DNA of 64,000 nucleotides from Pseudogemmobacter hezensis (GCF_013155295.1 NZ_JABJXT010000008.1:124001-188000); one strand, 5' to 3'; shown: positions 1 through 9,302, numbered from the stretch's first letter. Translations and numbers: made by a program. The notes: generated by a model from the letters alone, not told the origin.

Positions 1-569
1 TCGGGATCTCGATCGTTGCGGCGGCCTATGGGATCGGCCTGATCTCCGGCGCCCATCTTAACCCCGCCGTCAGCCTTGGCATTTTGCTGGCCGGAAAAAT
101 GTCACCCGCAGATTTCGTGACCTATGTCATCGCCCAGGTCCTGGGCGCGGTGCTTGGCGCGGCGGTTCTCTACCTGATCATGAGCGGCAAGGCCGGCTTC
201 GTGATGGGGGAATATGCGCTTGGCTCGAACGGATTTGGCGAGAATTATCTTGGCAAGTTCAATATGACCTCGGCGCTGGTCTTTGAGATCGTGGCGACCT
301 TCGTGTTTGTGACGGTGATTTTGGGCGCGACCCAACCCGGCGCCTCGACCATCCTTGCGGCGCTGGCCATCGGTCTGACGCTGACCGGCATTCACCTGGT
401 CGGCATCCAGGTGACCGGGGTTTCGGTCAACCCGGCCCGCTCGATCGGTCCGGCTGTCTTTGCGGGCGGCGCGGCCCTCAGCCAGCTGTGGCTTTTCATC
501 GTGGCGCCGCTGGTCGGGGGGGCCCTGGCGGGCATCGTCCATAAGATCGGCCTGACCCGCGCTGACTGA
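1..569 (+). CDS. aqpZ: Aquaporin Z-like channel, 5' truncated by window edge
   Basis: MIP-family water channel of the inner membrane; only the 3' part is present, read in frame from base 3. Both signature loops are visible: HLNPAVSL near the window start and VNPARSIGP about 120 residues later, separated by hydrophobic helices, as in AqpZ. The ORF ends in TGA at 567-569, before a strong terminator. The true start lies outside the window; the internal TTG at 84 is not a start because the first NPA box precedes it. Glycerol transport (GlpF) cannot be fully excluded without the whole selectivity filter. Confidence 0.9.
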   Translation, partial: GISIVAAAYGIGLISGAHLNPAVSLGILLAGKMSPADFVTYVIAQVLGAVLGAAVLYLIMSGKAGFVMGEYALGSNGFGENYLGKFNMTSALVFEIVATFVFVTVILGATQPGASTILAALAIGLTLTGIHLVGIQVTGVSVNPARSIGPAVFAGGAALSQLWLFIVAPLVGGALAGIVHKIGLTRAD

Positions 570-591
570 GCAGCCCTCAGCTACGACATGA

Positions 592-622
592 ACGCGCGCC
601 CTGCCAAAGGGCGCGCGTTTTT
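592..622 (+). terminator. Rho-independent terminator after aquaporin
   Basis: An 11-bp perfect GC-rich stem (592-602 with 608-618) around a 5-nt loop, followed by a T run. It lies about 20 nt after the aquaporin stop and before the convergent DUF6456 gene. Confidence 0.85.
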
Positions 623-650
623 CATTCTGTCGGCGCTAAGCGGCCCGCGC

Positions 651-1907
651 CTAGCCGATCAGCGGCCCAGAGCGGCCATAGGTCTCATCATAATGGCGGC
701 GCAGGCGCAAAAGCGCGATCCGCAGCACGATTTTGCCAGAACGCGCTGCCCAGCCCATCCGCCGCTCGGCGCTTTCGACCCCTTCCAGGAAGCAGCACAC
801 CCTGAGCGCAATATCCCCCAGCCCCGGCCCCAGATCATCCAGAGCAGCCGCCACCCTGGCCCGCGCCCGGCCCGGCCCCTCAGCCGGCCCCGCGCCGCTC
901 TGAAAGCTGCCGCGCGAACCGGCGGTGAGGAAGTTCTCCCAGTTTTGCGCCACACGTGGCCCCATCTGCGCCAGCTCGAAATCCTCGCGCAGACGCTCGG
1001 CCGCGGCGACGAGGTCATGGCTGAGGAAGAGTTCACCATTCTTCTCGCGCCGCCGCCCCAGCACCGCGACCGGGCTTTCTGCGGTATTGAAACGGGTGCG
1101 GCGCGGTCCCTCATCGCTGGGAATGCTGCGCTCGACATAGGCGCGATGCGGTGTGGTGAAGGGGGCTGCTGCCTCGGAAAGGCCCGTTGCCGCGCCCCCG
1201 GATGCGGCGCGCCCCTCATCCATCTGGCGCCGCAATGCGGCCCGCCCGGCCTGGGTGATGCCATAGGTCGAGATCCGCCCCGTTTTGCGGCAGCTGATCC
1301 AGTCTTGCAGGCAAAAGGCCTGGGCGATCCCGCGTTCCAGCACCGCCGTTCTGACGGTGCGCCCATCGGGCAATTCGCGCAGCACGGCGGCCTTTTCCAT
1401 GTCATTTGCAAAGGCCAGAACTGCCCCCGGCTCTGCCAGACGGCGCAGGATCCGCAAGGCCTCACGGCCCAGCTCGCCCTCATCCGGCAGGGTTTCAGGG
1501 GACTGAGTTTCGGGCGACAGAGGTTCGTGATGTAACGCAGCACCCCGACCTGCAGGGGCTGCGGCCAATGCAGCTGCCCGGGCCGGGCTGACGGTGTGGG
1601 ACAGGGGTTGCGCGGGGATGGGTGTCATGCTTTGGGGCACCTTCTGGCCGTCAGGGGAAGAGGGAATACGCACCGACTGACTAAGCAGGCTGAGAGCTGC
1701 ATCCATCAGCGGATCGTCGCGGCGGCACTCGTATCGCCTGACCTGTCGCATCACGGTCGAGGCATGCACCCCCCGCGCCCGCGCCAGCGCCCTGAGCGAT
1801 ATCCCCTCTTCGGTATGGCCAAGATACAGCCTGACTGGTTCGGGCACCCAGCCGGGCAGATCCGGCAGCGAAACCATGGGGTCAAAGTCTGTGGTCTGTT
1901 CCATCAT
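651..1907 (-). CDS. DUF6456 helix-turn-helix protein
   Basis: 418-residue protein typical of Rhodobacterales. The N-terminus has a helix-turn-helix (GISLRALARARGVHASTVMRQ, residues about 35-55), so DNA binding is likely. The middle is low-complexity and Ala/Pro-rich. The C-terminal part (VLGRRREKNGELFLSHDLVAAAERLREDFE and AQMGPRVAQNWENF) matches the DUF6456 pattern as I know it. Two tandem ATGs are at 1907 and 1904. It is divergent from the DUF6477 gene, a pairing common in the group, and the 200 bp between them must hold both promoters. Its role is unknown; a transcriptional regulator is the best inference. Confidence 0.8.
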   Translation of the reverse strand: MMEQTTDFDPMVSLPDLPGWVPEPVRLYLGHTEEGISLRALARARGVHASTVMRQVRRYECRRDDPLMDAALSLLSQSVRIPSSPDGQKVPQSMTPIPAQPLSHTVSPARAAALAAAPAGRGAALHHEPLSPETQSPETLPDEGELGREALRILRRLAEPGAVLAFANDMEKAAVLRELPDGRTVRTAVLERGIAQAFCLQDWISCRKTGRISTYGITQAGRAALRRQMDEGRAASGGAATGLSEAAAPFTTPHRAYVERSIPSDEGPRRTRFNTAESPVAVLGRRREKNGELFLSHDLVAAAERLREDFELAQMGPRVAQNWENFLTAGSRGSFQSGAGPAEGPGRARARVAAALDDLGPGLGDIALRVCCFLEGVESAERRMGWAARSGKIVLRIALLRLRRHYDETYGRSGPLIG

Positions 1908-2105
1908 CTGTTCAGAACATCCGGCTGAGGTATCGGGCAGCTTAGCGGGAACATGGTTACTCAGGCGTTAACTGGTTACGATTTGTCCATAATTGTTTCC
2001 AAACCCTAAACAGTCTGAACCAAGGCGAACGATGAATCGCCATGCAGCGCAACAGCAACATTTTCTGCGCAAGACTGCCCTTCTCAACCGCAGAAGGAGC
2101 CAGAC

Positions 2106-2393
2106 ATGCCCGATTTCCGCGCAGCCCTTTCCGAAATCCGCAGACCAGGCCTTTTGATGCGCGCCGTGCGCTTTGCACTGAAAGACTATCGCAGGGCGAG
2201 CGTGCTGAAACGCCTGGCTCCGCATGAAAATCGCTCTGACCGCATCATATCGCGGCTGTTTGAAACCGAGGCCCGGCTGGAGGAAATCCGCCGCAGCGGC
2301 CATTCGACCTATGCGATTTCCGACCATATCGAGGTGCTGGTCGCCCTGATCGCGGAAACTCGTCTGCTGCAGCCCAAAGCCGTGCCCGGCTGA
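2106..2393 (+). CDS. DUF6477 family small protein
   Basis: 95-residue basic, helical protein beginning MPDFRAALSEIRRPGLLMRA. Spacing and arginine-rich helices fit the Rhodobacterales-restricted family DUF6477. Start ATG 2106 is supported by AAGGAG 8 nt upstream. No signal peptide or membrane segment is seen. It is divergent from the DUF6456 gene. No function is established; I infer only a cytosolic protein possibly linked to its neighbour. Confidence 0.7.
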   Translation: MPDFRAALSEIRRPGLLMRAVRFALKDYRRASVLKRLAPHENRSDRIISRLFETEARLEEIRRSGHSTYAISDHIEVLVALIAETRLLQPKAVPG

Positions 2394-2594
2394 CCGGAGC
2401 CCGAACCGGGAAACGAACCGGGGGGCAGGCCTTTCGGGGCCTGTCCGACACCGCCCGGGCAAGAATAAAACCACCTCCCAAGCAGGTTTTACGCAATCCG
2501 GCCAATAATCTGACGCATTCGACCTGCAACCAGAGAGTGGCCCAGTTTCGGGGGGCCCAATTTCTGCCAGGCGCGTTAATGAGTGAGGTGATCT

Positions 2595-3818
2595 ATGTTT
2601 TCATGGTTCGGGAAAAAAGCGGCACCAGCTGCTGCAGGCAAAGGTGGTAAACATGAAGGGGCGGCGGGCCAGTTCGCCGGGCCTTTGATCACGAAAATCA
2701 GTCTGCCCGAAACCGTATTCGCCCCTGATGCGCCCAATTATGCCGCTGCCGCAGCTTTGGTTGATTTCGCCAACAGCGCCATGCATGCGGCACTGATCCT
2801 GCCCACCGAAATCCCGGCAGAGCTGTTCTGGCTTTACTGGACCGATTACTACATCGCGCAGGTCAATAACGGCGGCCATTCGCAGTTTTTCGGCAATAGC
2901 GCCAAACAGCCCGGCAAGGCCAATATCCCGGTCCTTGCCTCTGAGGGCCTGTCACTGATCCAAAACACCGGGCTGACCCCGATTCTGAAACAGGCGCTGG
3001 CCTGGCATAAGGCCAATCTGCCAGAGGCCATGCTGCAAGACGGCTTCCAAAACCGGGCGGCCCCGCTGGAGGACCTGGACCAAGCCTTCTACAAGATCGG
3101 CAGCGACAGCTATTATGACGACCTGAACACCTGGCTGCGCCAGGCTGATATTGTTGAGATCCTGCCTGTCGCCAAATGGCAGGCGCTGCTTGCCGCCCTG
3201 CCCGAGCGCAACCCCTTCTACCAGTCCCGCAAACGGACCGCGAGGATCCTCACCCTCGACGCCGAGGCGGGCTCGGTCCCGCTTGGGGCGCTGCGGGCCT
3301 GTGCGGCGGCCATGATGATTGACGACAGCTACATTCAGATCAAACGCATCACGAGCGGCAGCTATCATGGAGCAGATCTGCTCTGGTCCCTTGAAACCAG
3401 TGCAGGGCCATTGCTGGGACTGGTGGATGACGAACAGGTCATGCTGTTGGCCCGCGAAAAACCGGATAACGCGATCCGTGGGGTGACCAGGGCACCGATG
3501 TCGCAGATCACACCGCTGCTGGAATCAGTCACCCTGTGGAAGCCAGGGCGCTACGCCTGGCACTTCTCGCAGAGCAATTTTCCGAATGATCCGGTCGTCC
3601 TTGTCGGATTTCCCAGCCGTGTCAGTGAAAAAAGTGACCCGCGCATCGGCAGAGGCTTTTTCTTTATCGGCACCCAAAGTGGCGCAACCTACACCCTCGT
3701 CATCGAAAACAAGCGCGCGGTGCTGTTTGAGGTGGTGGCGCATAAGCAGCTGGCGGAACTGTCCGGACGCGCGTTTGCGGCGCTGCGCGATGAGGTTATC
3801 GCCCCGCCACAGGCCTGA
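2595..3818 (+). CDS. DMP19/DUF4375-like N-terminal domain protein
   Basis: 407-residue protein. Residues about 75-110 (ELFWLYWTDYYIAQVNNGGHSQFFGN) carry the 'NNGG-x-x-QFF' signature of DUF4375/DMP19-like proteins; the Neisseria member is a DNA mimic that binds a transcription factor. The acidic flank and the C-terminal half, about 200 residues, are not recognised. Start ATG 2595 has a GAGGTG ribosome site. No signal peptide, so cytosolic. It stands alone, convergent with the mttB-type gene. A DNA-mimic role here is only inference from family membership. Confidence 0.6.
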   Translation: MFSWFGKKAAPAAAGKGGKHEGAAGQFAGPLITKISLPETVFAPDAPNYAAAAALVDFANSAMHAALILPTEIPAELFWLYWTDYYIAQVNNGGHSQFFGNSAKQPGKANIPVLASEGLSLIQNTGLTPILKQALAWHKANLPEAMLQDGFQNRAAPLEDLDQAFYKIGSDSYYDDLNTWLRQADIVEILPVAKWQALLAALPERNPFYQSRKRTARILTLDAEAGSVPLGALRACAAAMMIDDSYIQIKRITSGSYHGADLLWSLETSAGPLLGLVDDEQVMLLAREKPDNAIRGVTRAPMSQITPLLESVTLWKPGRYAWHFSQSNFPNDPVVLVGFPSRVSEKSDPRIGRGFFFIGTQSGATYTLVIENKRAVLFEVVAHKQLAELSGRAFAALRDEVIAPPQA

Positions 3819-3864
3819 GGTGGCGGCCAGACAGCTGGCAGGCTGAACGGGCCAGATCACTGAG

Positions 3865-3892
3865 AAAAACCCGGCCATTGTCCATGGCCGGG
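3865..3892 (-). terminator. Terminator of the MttB-family gene
   Basis: 9-bp stem (3870-3878 with 3884-3892) with a 5-nt loop. On the minus strand it is followed by TTTTT, 30 nt after the stop codon of the methyltransferase gene. Confidence 0.8.
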
Positions 3893-3923
3893 CCTGTCTG
3901 TCATGCGGTTCGGGCGCAATATC

Positions 3924-5465
3924 TTACATAAACGCGTCGGGCATCTCGGCCTTGCGACGTGCCACGTAATCCTCAAGTGCCTCACGCTTTGCCGCGTCAA
4001 GTTCCGGCGCGACATAATCGGCCAGCATCTTTTTGACCTTCAGCGAGGCCAGCGTCGCGGTGTCACGCGCGCCCTCTTCCTCCCAGGTTTCAAACGGCTT
4101 GTAATCCAGCACGTCCGAGCGCCAGAAGGCGGTCTTGAAATTGGCCTGGGTATGGGCACAGCCGAGGTAATGGCCGCCCGGACCAACCTCGCGGATCGCA
4201 TCCATAGCCTGGGCGTTTTCGTCAACCGAGACGCCCTTGGCCAGGCCATGCAAAGCGCCCAGCTGATCGGCATCCATCACGAATTTCTCATAGGATGAGA
4301 CCAGACCACCCTCAAGCCAGCCGCAGGCATGCAGCATGAAGTTCACGCCCGACAAAAGCCCCATATTCAGGCTGTTCGCCGTTTCATAAGCCGCCTGGGC
4401 ATCCGGCAGTTTCGAGCCACAGAACGACCCCGCCGAACGATACGGCAGCCCCAGACGGCGCACCAGCTGTCCGGTGCCATAGGTGATATGGCTGGCCTCA
4501 GGTGTCCCGAAAGTCGGCGCGCCCGAGTTCATGTCGATCGAGGTCACAAAGGCCCCCGCAATCACCGGCGAGCCTGCCCGCACCAGCTGGCTATAGGCCA
4601 CGCCCGCCAGGATCTCGGCCAGCACCTGCGTCAGCGTGCCCGCCACCGTCACCGGCGCCATCGCACCGCCGACGATAAAGGGAGACACAATCGAGGCCTG
4701 ATTGTTGGCGGCGTAAACCTCCAGAGCGCCCATCATGATGCCATCGAAAGTCATCGGCGAGTTGATGTTGATGAGGGACGTCATCACCGTGTTCTGATCG
4801 ACGAAATCCGACCCGAACAGGATCTTCGACATATCGACCGAATCCTGCGCCCGCGAGGGTTCAGTGACCGAGCCCATATAGGGCTTGTCGGACAGCGTCA
4901 TATGCGCCAGCAGCATGTCGAAATGGCGCTTGTTCACCGGGATATCGGTCGGCTCACAGACCGTTCCGCCGGAATGGTGCAGCCATTTCGACATATAGCC
5001 CAGCTTCACGAAATTGCGGAAATCCTCGATGGTCGCATAGCGGCGGCCGCCTTCCAGATCGCGCACGAAGGGCGGGCCATAAACCGGGGCCAGCACCAGG
5101 CTGTTGCCGCCGATATCGACATTGCGGGCCGGGTTGCGGGCGTGCTGGGTAAAGCTGGACGGCGCGGTCGAGCACAGCTTGCGCGCAAGGCCGCGCGGGA
5201 TATGCACGCGCTCGCCGCGCACATCGGCCCCGGCCTCACGCCAGCGCTGCAGGGCGGCGGGGTTCTCGACGAAATTCACGCCGATCTCTTCCAGCACCGT
5301 CTCGGCATTGTATTCGATGATCTGAAGCGCCTCTTCGTTCAGCACCTCAAAATTCGGGATATTGCGGCTGATGAATTTGGCGGTCTCAAAGCTGACAGCG
5401 GTGCGCTCTGCACGCCGTGCTGCACCACCACCCCGCGCCCGACGGCCTTCGGTCACATCCGACAT
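3924..5465 (-). CDS. Trimethylamine methyltransferase (MttB) family protein, non-pyrrolysine
   Basis: 513-residue TIM-barrel methyltransferase of the MttB superfamily, which moves methyl groups from quaternary amines such as glycine betaine to a corrinoid protein. Family-typical stretches include 'LEEIGVNFVENPAALQRWREAG' and 'LDPFQIVG'-equivalent barrel segments such as FIVGGAMAPVTVAGTL. The frame is uninterrupted, so no amber-encoded pyrrolysine; substrate is therefore unlikely to be trimethylamine itself. The start at 5465 (MSDVTEG) is chosen because AGGAGG lies 5 nt upstream; the open frame extends further without support. It is divergent from sitA. No corrinoid protein gene is adjacent. 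Confidence 0.85.
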   Translation of the reverse strand: MSDVTEGRRARGGGAARRAERTAVSFETAKFISRNIPNFEVLNEEALQIIEYNAETVLEEIGVNFVENPAALQRWREAGADVRGERVHIPRGLARKLCSTAPSSFTQHARNPARNVDIGGNSLVLAPVYGPPFVRDLEGGRRYATIEDFRNFVKLGYMSKWLHHSGGTVCEPTDIPVNKRHFDMLLAHMTLSDKPYMGSVTEPSRAQDSVDMSKILFGSDFVDQNTVMTSLININSPMTFDGIMMGALEVYAANNQASIVSPFIVGGAMAPVTVAGTLTQVLAEILAGVAYSQLVRAGSPVIAGAFVTSIDMNSGAPTFGTPEASHITYGTGQLVRRLGLPYRSAGSFCGSKLPDAQAAYETANSLNMGLLSGVNFMLHACGWLEGGLVSSYEKFVMDADQLGALHGLAKGVSVDENAQAMDAIREVGPGGHYLGCAHTQANFKTAFWRSDVLDYKPFETWEEEGARDTATLASLKVKKMLADYVAPELDAAKREALEDYVARRKAEMPDAFM

Positions 5466-5608
5466 CTCATCCTCCTGGATCTCTCTTAGTGACGGGATAC
5501 TCCTGCGGCCAGGCAGACCGCCAGGTGTTTGCGGCGCTTTTGCGCCATTTGCGACATTTCTGGCGGCCAGATGCGACAGCCCTGCCCCTTTGGCGCAAAA
5601 ATCAGCGG

Positions 5609-5640
5609 TTGACAGTTGAGAATGATTTGCATTTACATCT
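5609..5640 (+). promoter_or_regulatory. sitA promoter with Fur-family-like (Mur) box
   Basis: A perfect -35 TTGACA at 5609-5614 is followed by AATGATTTGCATT (5621-5633), an AATG-N5-CATT dyad with TTTACA/TACATC as -10 candidates at 5632-5639. A Fur-family operator lying in the spacer would block RNA polymerase. In alphaproteobacteria sitABCD is known to be controlled by Mur, the manganese-responsive Fur homologue. The assignment of this box to Mur is inferred. Confidence 0.55.
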
Positions 5641-5662
5641 AGGCAACAAGGAAGGACAAGCA

Positions 5663-6565
5663 ATGAACAGATTTCTGAGAGCTTCGGCCGCCACCATTTC
5701 GGCGCTTTTGCTGACCAGCGGCATGGCCCTGGCCGAGGACAGGCTGAAGGTGGTGACCACATTCACCGTCATCGCCGATATGGCGCAGCATGTGGCGGGA
5801 GATGCGGCAGAGGTGGTCTCGGTCACCCGCCCCGGCGCAGAGATCCACGGCTATGAGCCGACGCCCCAGGATCTGGTTCGTGCGATGGATGCCGATCTGA
5901 TCCTGTGGAACGGGCTGAACCTGGAACTCTGGTTCGCGGGGTTCCTGGAGAACCTGGGCGACATCCCCTCGGCCACCCTGACCGATGGCATTGATCCGAT
6001 TGCGATCTCGGCGGGCTCGTATCAGGGCAAGGCCAATCCGCATGCCTGGATGGGTCTGGATAACGCGCTGATCTATATCGACAATATCGAGAAGGCCCTG
6101 TCCGCCCAGGACCCCGAGAATGCCGCCACCTATGCCGCCAATGCCAGCGCCTATAAAGAGCAGCTGAAGGCCGCGATTGAGCCCCTTCGCGCCCGCATCA
6201 ATGCCATCCCCGAGGATCAGCGCTGGCTGGTCACCTGCGAAGGCGCCTTCTCTTACCTCGCGCGTGACTTCGGGATGAAAGAGCTTTATCTCTGGCCGAT
6301 GAACGCCGACCAGATGGGCACACCGCAACAGGTGCGCAGCGTGATTGACGGCGTGAAAGAGAACCATATCCCGGTGGTATTCTGCGAAAGCACCGTCAAT
6401 ACCGCCCCCGCCGAGCAGGTCGCGCGTGAGACCGGCGCGGCCTATGGCGGCGTGCTTTATGTCGACAGCCTTTCCACCGCAGATGGCCCGGTGCCGACCT
6501 ATCTGGATCTGCTGAAAACAACGTCAGAGACCATTGCAATCGGGCTGGAAGGCGCAGCCAACTGA
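5663..6565 (+). CDS. sitA: Manganese ABC transporter substrate-binding protein SitA
   Basis: 300-residue periplasmic cluster A-I metal-binding protein. A signal peptide (residues 1-24, cleavage after MALA) is clear. The expected metal ligands are visible: His62 in AEIHGYEPTP, His in NPHAWMG, Glu in VFCESTV and Asp in LYVDSL. There is no His-rich loop as in ZnuA, so Mn/Fe (SitA) is preferred over Zn. Start ATG 5663 follows AAGGA. First gene of sitABCD, with a hairpin before sitB. Expression is probably metal-repressed through the upstream dyad. Confidence 0.9.
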   Translation: MNRFLRASAATISALLLTSGMALAEDRLKVVTTFTVIADMAQHVAGDAAEVVSVTRPGAEIHGYEPTPQDLVRAMDADLILWNGLNLELWFAGFLENLGDIPSATLTDGIDPIAISAGSYQGKANPHAWMGLDNALIYIDNIEKALSAQDPENAATYAANASAYKEQLKAAIEPLRARINAIPEDQRWLVTCEGAFSYLARDFGMKELYLWPMNADQMGTPQQVRSVIDGVKENHIPVVFCESTVNTAPAEQVARETGAAYGGVLYVDSLSTADGPVPTYLDLLKTTSETIAIGLEGAAN

Positions 6566-6586
6566 GATTCGTTCTCAAAAGCACTT

Positions 6587-6612
6587 CTCTGCCGCGCAAT
6601 CGCGTGGCAGAG
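6587..6612 (+). terminator. Intercistronic hairpin between sitA and sitB
   Basis: CTCTGCC...GGCAGAG arms extended by GCG/CGC with one bulged T enclose a CAAT loop; only TTT follows. It is too weak for full termination and may set sitA expression above sitBCD by partial termination or 3'-end protection, as often seen after binding-protein genes. Confidence 0.5.
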
Positions 6613-6651
6613 TTTCCCCGTTAAGACCATTCCAGCAAAGCCAGGAAGATC

Positions 6652-7548
6652 ATGTCGCAAACTCCAGCCCCCCAGACCCAGGCCATAGCAGCCGGTGATC
6701 CGGGCGGCGGCATCACGGCCTCTGACGTGACGGTCACCTACCGCAACGGCCATACCGCGCTGCGCAATGCCGCATTCCGGATCCCGCGCGGCACGGTGAC
6801 GGCGCTGGTGGGTGTGAACGGGGCCGGAAAATCCACGCTTTTCAAGGCGATCATGGGTTTTGTGCCGCTGGCCAAAGGCGAGATCCGGCTGCTGGGTATG
6901 ACCGTGCGCGAGGCGCTGAAGAAAAACCTGGTGGCCTATGTGCCGCAGTCCGAGGATGTCGACTGGTCCTTCCCGGTGCTGGTCGAGGATGTGGTGATGA
7001 TGGGGCGCTATGGCCATATGGGCTTTTTGCGCATCCCCTCTGCGGCGGACAAGGCGGCGGTCGATCAGGCGCTGGCGCGGGTGAATATGCTCGACTACCG
7101 CCATCGCCAGATCGGCGAGCTGTCGGGCGGCCAGAAAAAGCGCGTCTTTCTGGCGCGGGCGCTGGCGCAGGATGGCCAGGTGATCTTGCTGGACGAGCCC
7201 TTCACCGGCGTCGATGTGAAGACCGAGGAACAGATCATCACCCTTCTGCGTGAGCTGCGCGATGAGGGGCGGGTGATGCTGGTTTCCACCCATAACCTGG
7301 GCTCGGTGCCCGAGTTTTGCGACCGGGTGGTGCTGGTCCGCGGCACGGTTCTGGCCTATGGCCCCACGGCCGAGACCTTCACCCATGACAATCTGGAAGA
7401 GGCCTTCGGCGGCGTATTGCGCCGCTTTACCCTCTCGGGCGATCAGCTGCATGACGATGACGATCCGCGCCATGTCTCAATCCTGACCGATGATGAGCGC
7501 CCGCTGGTGCAATACGGCCATGAGACCAAAACCCGGGGAGAGCCGTGA
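6652..7548 (+). CDS. sitB: Manganese ABC transporter ATPase SitB
   Basis: 298-residue ABC ATPase energising Mn uptake. Walker [10 protein letters not shown] (residues 54-62), Q-loop in [10 protein letters not shown] (the VDWxFP form usual for metal importers), signature LSGGQ and Walker B VILLDEP are all intact, with the switch His in STHNLG. Start ATG 6652 follows AGGAAG. The stop overlaps the start of sitC (TGATG), giving translational coupling. Confidence 0.92.
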   Translation: MSQTPAPQTQAIAAGDPGGGITASDVTVTYRNGHTALRNAAFRIPRGTVTALVGVNGAGKSTLFKAIMGFVPLAKGEIRLLGMTVREALKKNLVAYVPQSEDVDWSFPVLVEDVVMMGRYGHMGFLRIPSAADKAAVDQALARVNMLDYRHRQIGELSGGQKKRVFLARALAQDGQVILLDEPFTGVDVKTEEQIITLLRELRDEGRVMLVSTHNLGSVPEFCDRVVLVRGTVLAYGPTAETFTHDNLEEAFGGVLRRFTLSGDQLHDDDDPRHVSILTDDERPLVQYGHETKTRGEP

Positions 7549-8411
7549 TGTCCACCCTCTGGGAGCCCTTCACCTATTCCTATATGCTGAATGCGATGTG
7601 GGTCTCGGCGCTGGTGGGCGGCGTTTGCGCATTTCTCTCGGCTTATCTGATGCTTAAAGGCTGGTCTTTGATCGGCGATGCGCTGTCACACTCGGTGGTG
7701 CCAGGCGTCGCGGGGGCCTATATGCTGGGCCTGCCCTTCGCGCTTGGGGCGTTTTTGTCGGGTGGCCTTGCGGCGCTGGCGATGCTGTTTCTGTCAGACC
7801 GGACGGGGCTGAAATCGGACGTGGTGATCGGGCTGATCTTCACCTCGTTTTTCGGGCTGGGGCTTTTCATGGTCTCGCTGAACCCGATGTCGGTCTCGAT
7901 CCAGACCATCACCATGGGCAATATCCTGGCGATCACCCCCGGCGACACGCTGCAACTGGCGATCATCGGCTTTGTCACCCTGGCGGTGCTGATTGCAAAA
8001 TGGAAAGACCTGATGGTGGTGTTCTTTGACGAAAACCACGCGCGTTCGGTCGGGCTGCATCCGGGGCTGATGAAGGGTATTTTCTTCACGCTGCTTTCGG
8101 CCTCGGTCGTCGCTGCGATGCAGACGGTCGGGGCGTTTCTGGTGATTGCACTGGTGGTGACACCCGGCGCCACCGCCTGGCTGATTTGCGACCGTTTCGG
8201 GCGGCTGATCGCGCTTTCCGTGGCCATCGGCACCGTCACCAGCTTTGTCGGCGCCTATATCAGCTATTTCCTCAATGGCGCGACCGGGGGCGTGATCGTC
8301 TGCCTGCAAACCGCGATCTTCCTGCTGGTCTTCGTCTTTGCCCCCAAACACGGGCTGCTGGCCGCGAAACGCCGCGCGGCCCTGGCCCTGCGCGAAGAGG
8401 TGGCGAAATGA
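7548..8411 (+). CDS. sitC: Manganese ABC transporter permease SitC
   Basis: 287-residue ABC-3 family inner-membrane permease with about eight hydrophobic segments. The cytoplasmic loop motif LIGDALSHSVVPGVA is the family hallmark. ATG 7548 overlaps the sitB stop (an in-frame GTG at 7545 is less likely). The stop overlaps the sitD ATG. It is paralogous to sitD, and the two probably form the heterodimeric channel. Confidence 0.92.
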   Translation: MSTLWEPFTYSYMLNAMWVSALVGGVCAFLSAYLMLKGWSLIGDALSHSVVPGVAGAYMLGLPFALGAFLSGGLAALAMLFLSDRTGLKSDVVIGLIFTSFFGLGLFMVSLNPMSVSIQTITMGNILAITPGDTLQLAIIGFVTLAVLIAKWKDLMVVFFDENHARSVGLHPGLMKGIFFTLLSASVVAAMQTVGAFLVIALVVTPGATAWLICDRFGRLIALSVAIGTVTSFVGAYISYFLNGATGGVIVCLQTAIFLLVFVFAPKHGLLAAKRRAALALREEVAK

Positions 8412-9241
8412 TCGAGACGCTGACGCTGCCATTCCAGTTTCCCTTCATGCAAAAGGCCTTCCTGATTTCCGCCATGATTTCAGTGCCCTGCGCGCTGCTG
8501 TCATGCTTTCTGGTGCTGAAAGGCTGGGCGCTGATGGGCGATGCGGTCAGTCATGCGGTGCTGCCAGGCATCGTGCTGGCCTATATCTGGGGCTTTCCGC
8601 TGATCATCGGCGCCTTTGTCGCGGGCATGTTCACCTCGGTTGCCACCGGCTGGCTGTCGGAAAACAGCCGCATCAAGCCTGATACCGTGATGGGCGTGGT
8701 GTTTTCGGGGATGTTTGCTGCCGGAATCGTGCTTTACACCTCGATCGAAAGCGACGCCCATCTCGACCATATCCTGTTCGGGAATATGCTGCGGGTCAGC
8801 AGCCAGGATCTTTGGACCGCCGGGCTGATTGCGGGCTTTGTGACGCTGGCGCTGGTGATCAAATGGAAAGACCTGATGCTGCATGCCTTTGATCCGGCCC
8901 AGGCGCGGGCCTCGGGGCTGCGGGTTGGGATCTTGCATTACGGGCTGCTTGCGATCCTGTCGCTGACCATCGTCGCGACCCTTTCGGCGACCGGGCTGAT
9001 CCTGGCGGTCGGCCTGCTGATCGCCCCCGGCGCGATTGCCTTCCTGCTGGTCCGCCGCTTTGGCCAGATGCTGATCGTGGCCTCGCTTTGCTGCTTTGTG
9101 GCGATGATGACCGGGATCTGGGCCAGCTTCTGGCTGGACGCATCGCCCGCCGCGACAATCATCCTGGTGCTGACCGCGATGTTCCTGCTGGCCTTCTTAA
9201 GACGCAGCATTCAGATCCGCGCACAAAGCCGCGCCATATAA
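8408..9241 (+). CDS. sitD: Manganese ABC transporter permease SitD
   Basis: 277-residue ABC-3 permease homologous to the preceding gene, with the matching motif LMGDAVSHAVLPGIV. ATG 8408 overlaps the sitC stop (ATGA). The frame is open further upstream inside sitC but without translation signals. Followed within 5 nt by a strong terminator, so it is the last gene of the operon. Confidence 0.92.
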   Translation: MIETLTLPFQFPFMQKAFLISAMISVPCALLSCFLVLKGWALMGDAVSHAVLPGIVLAYIWGFPLIIGAFVAGMFTSVATGWLSENSRIKPDTVMGVVFSGMFAAGIVLYTSIESDAHLDHILFGNMLRVSSQDLWTAGLIAGFVTLALVIKWKDLMLHAFDPAQARASGLRVGILHYGLLAILSLTIVATLSATGLILAVGLLIAPGAIAFLLVRRFGQMLIVASLCCFVAMMTGIWASFWLDASPAATIILVLTAMFLLAFLRRSIQIRAQSRAI

Positions 9242-9244
9242 AGA

Positions 9245-9275
9245 AAAACGGGGATCAGCGATCCCCGTTTTTTTT
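9245..9275. terminator. Bidirectional terminator between sitD and gapR-like gene
   Basis: 8-bp stem CGGGGATC/GATCCCCG with a 3-nt loop, flanked by A-rich sequence on the left and T8 on the right. It serves sitD on the plus strand and the convergent DUF2312 gene on the minus strand. Confidence 0.9.
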
Positions 9276-9302
9276 ACTGAATGATCCTGACGACGGGCGG
9301 CC

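Noticed and set aside
4329-5489. 386-residue plus-strand open frame over the methyltransferase gene
   Set aside because: Antisense shadow of a clear MttB-family gene; His/Arg-rich composition typical of such shadows in GC-rich DNA.
5663-9241. Reading the ABC operon as znuABC (zinc)
   Set aside because: Two different permeases, VDWxFP in the ATPase and no His-rich loop in the binding protein fit sitABCD.
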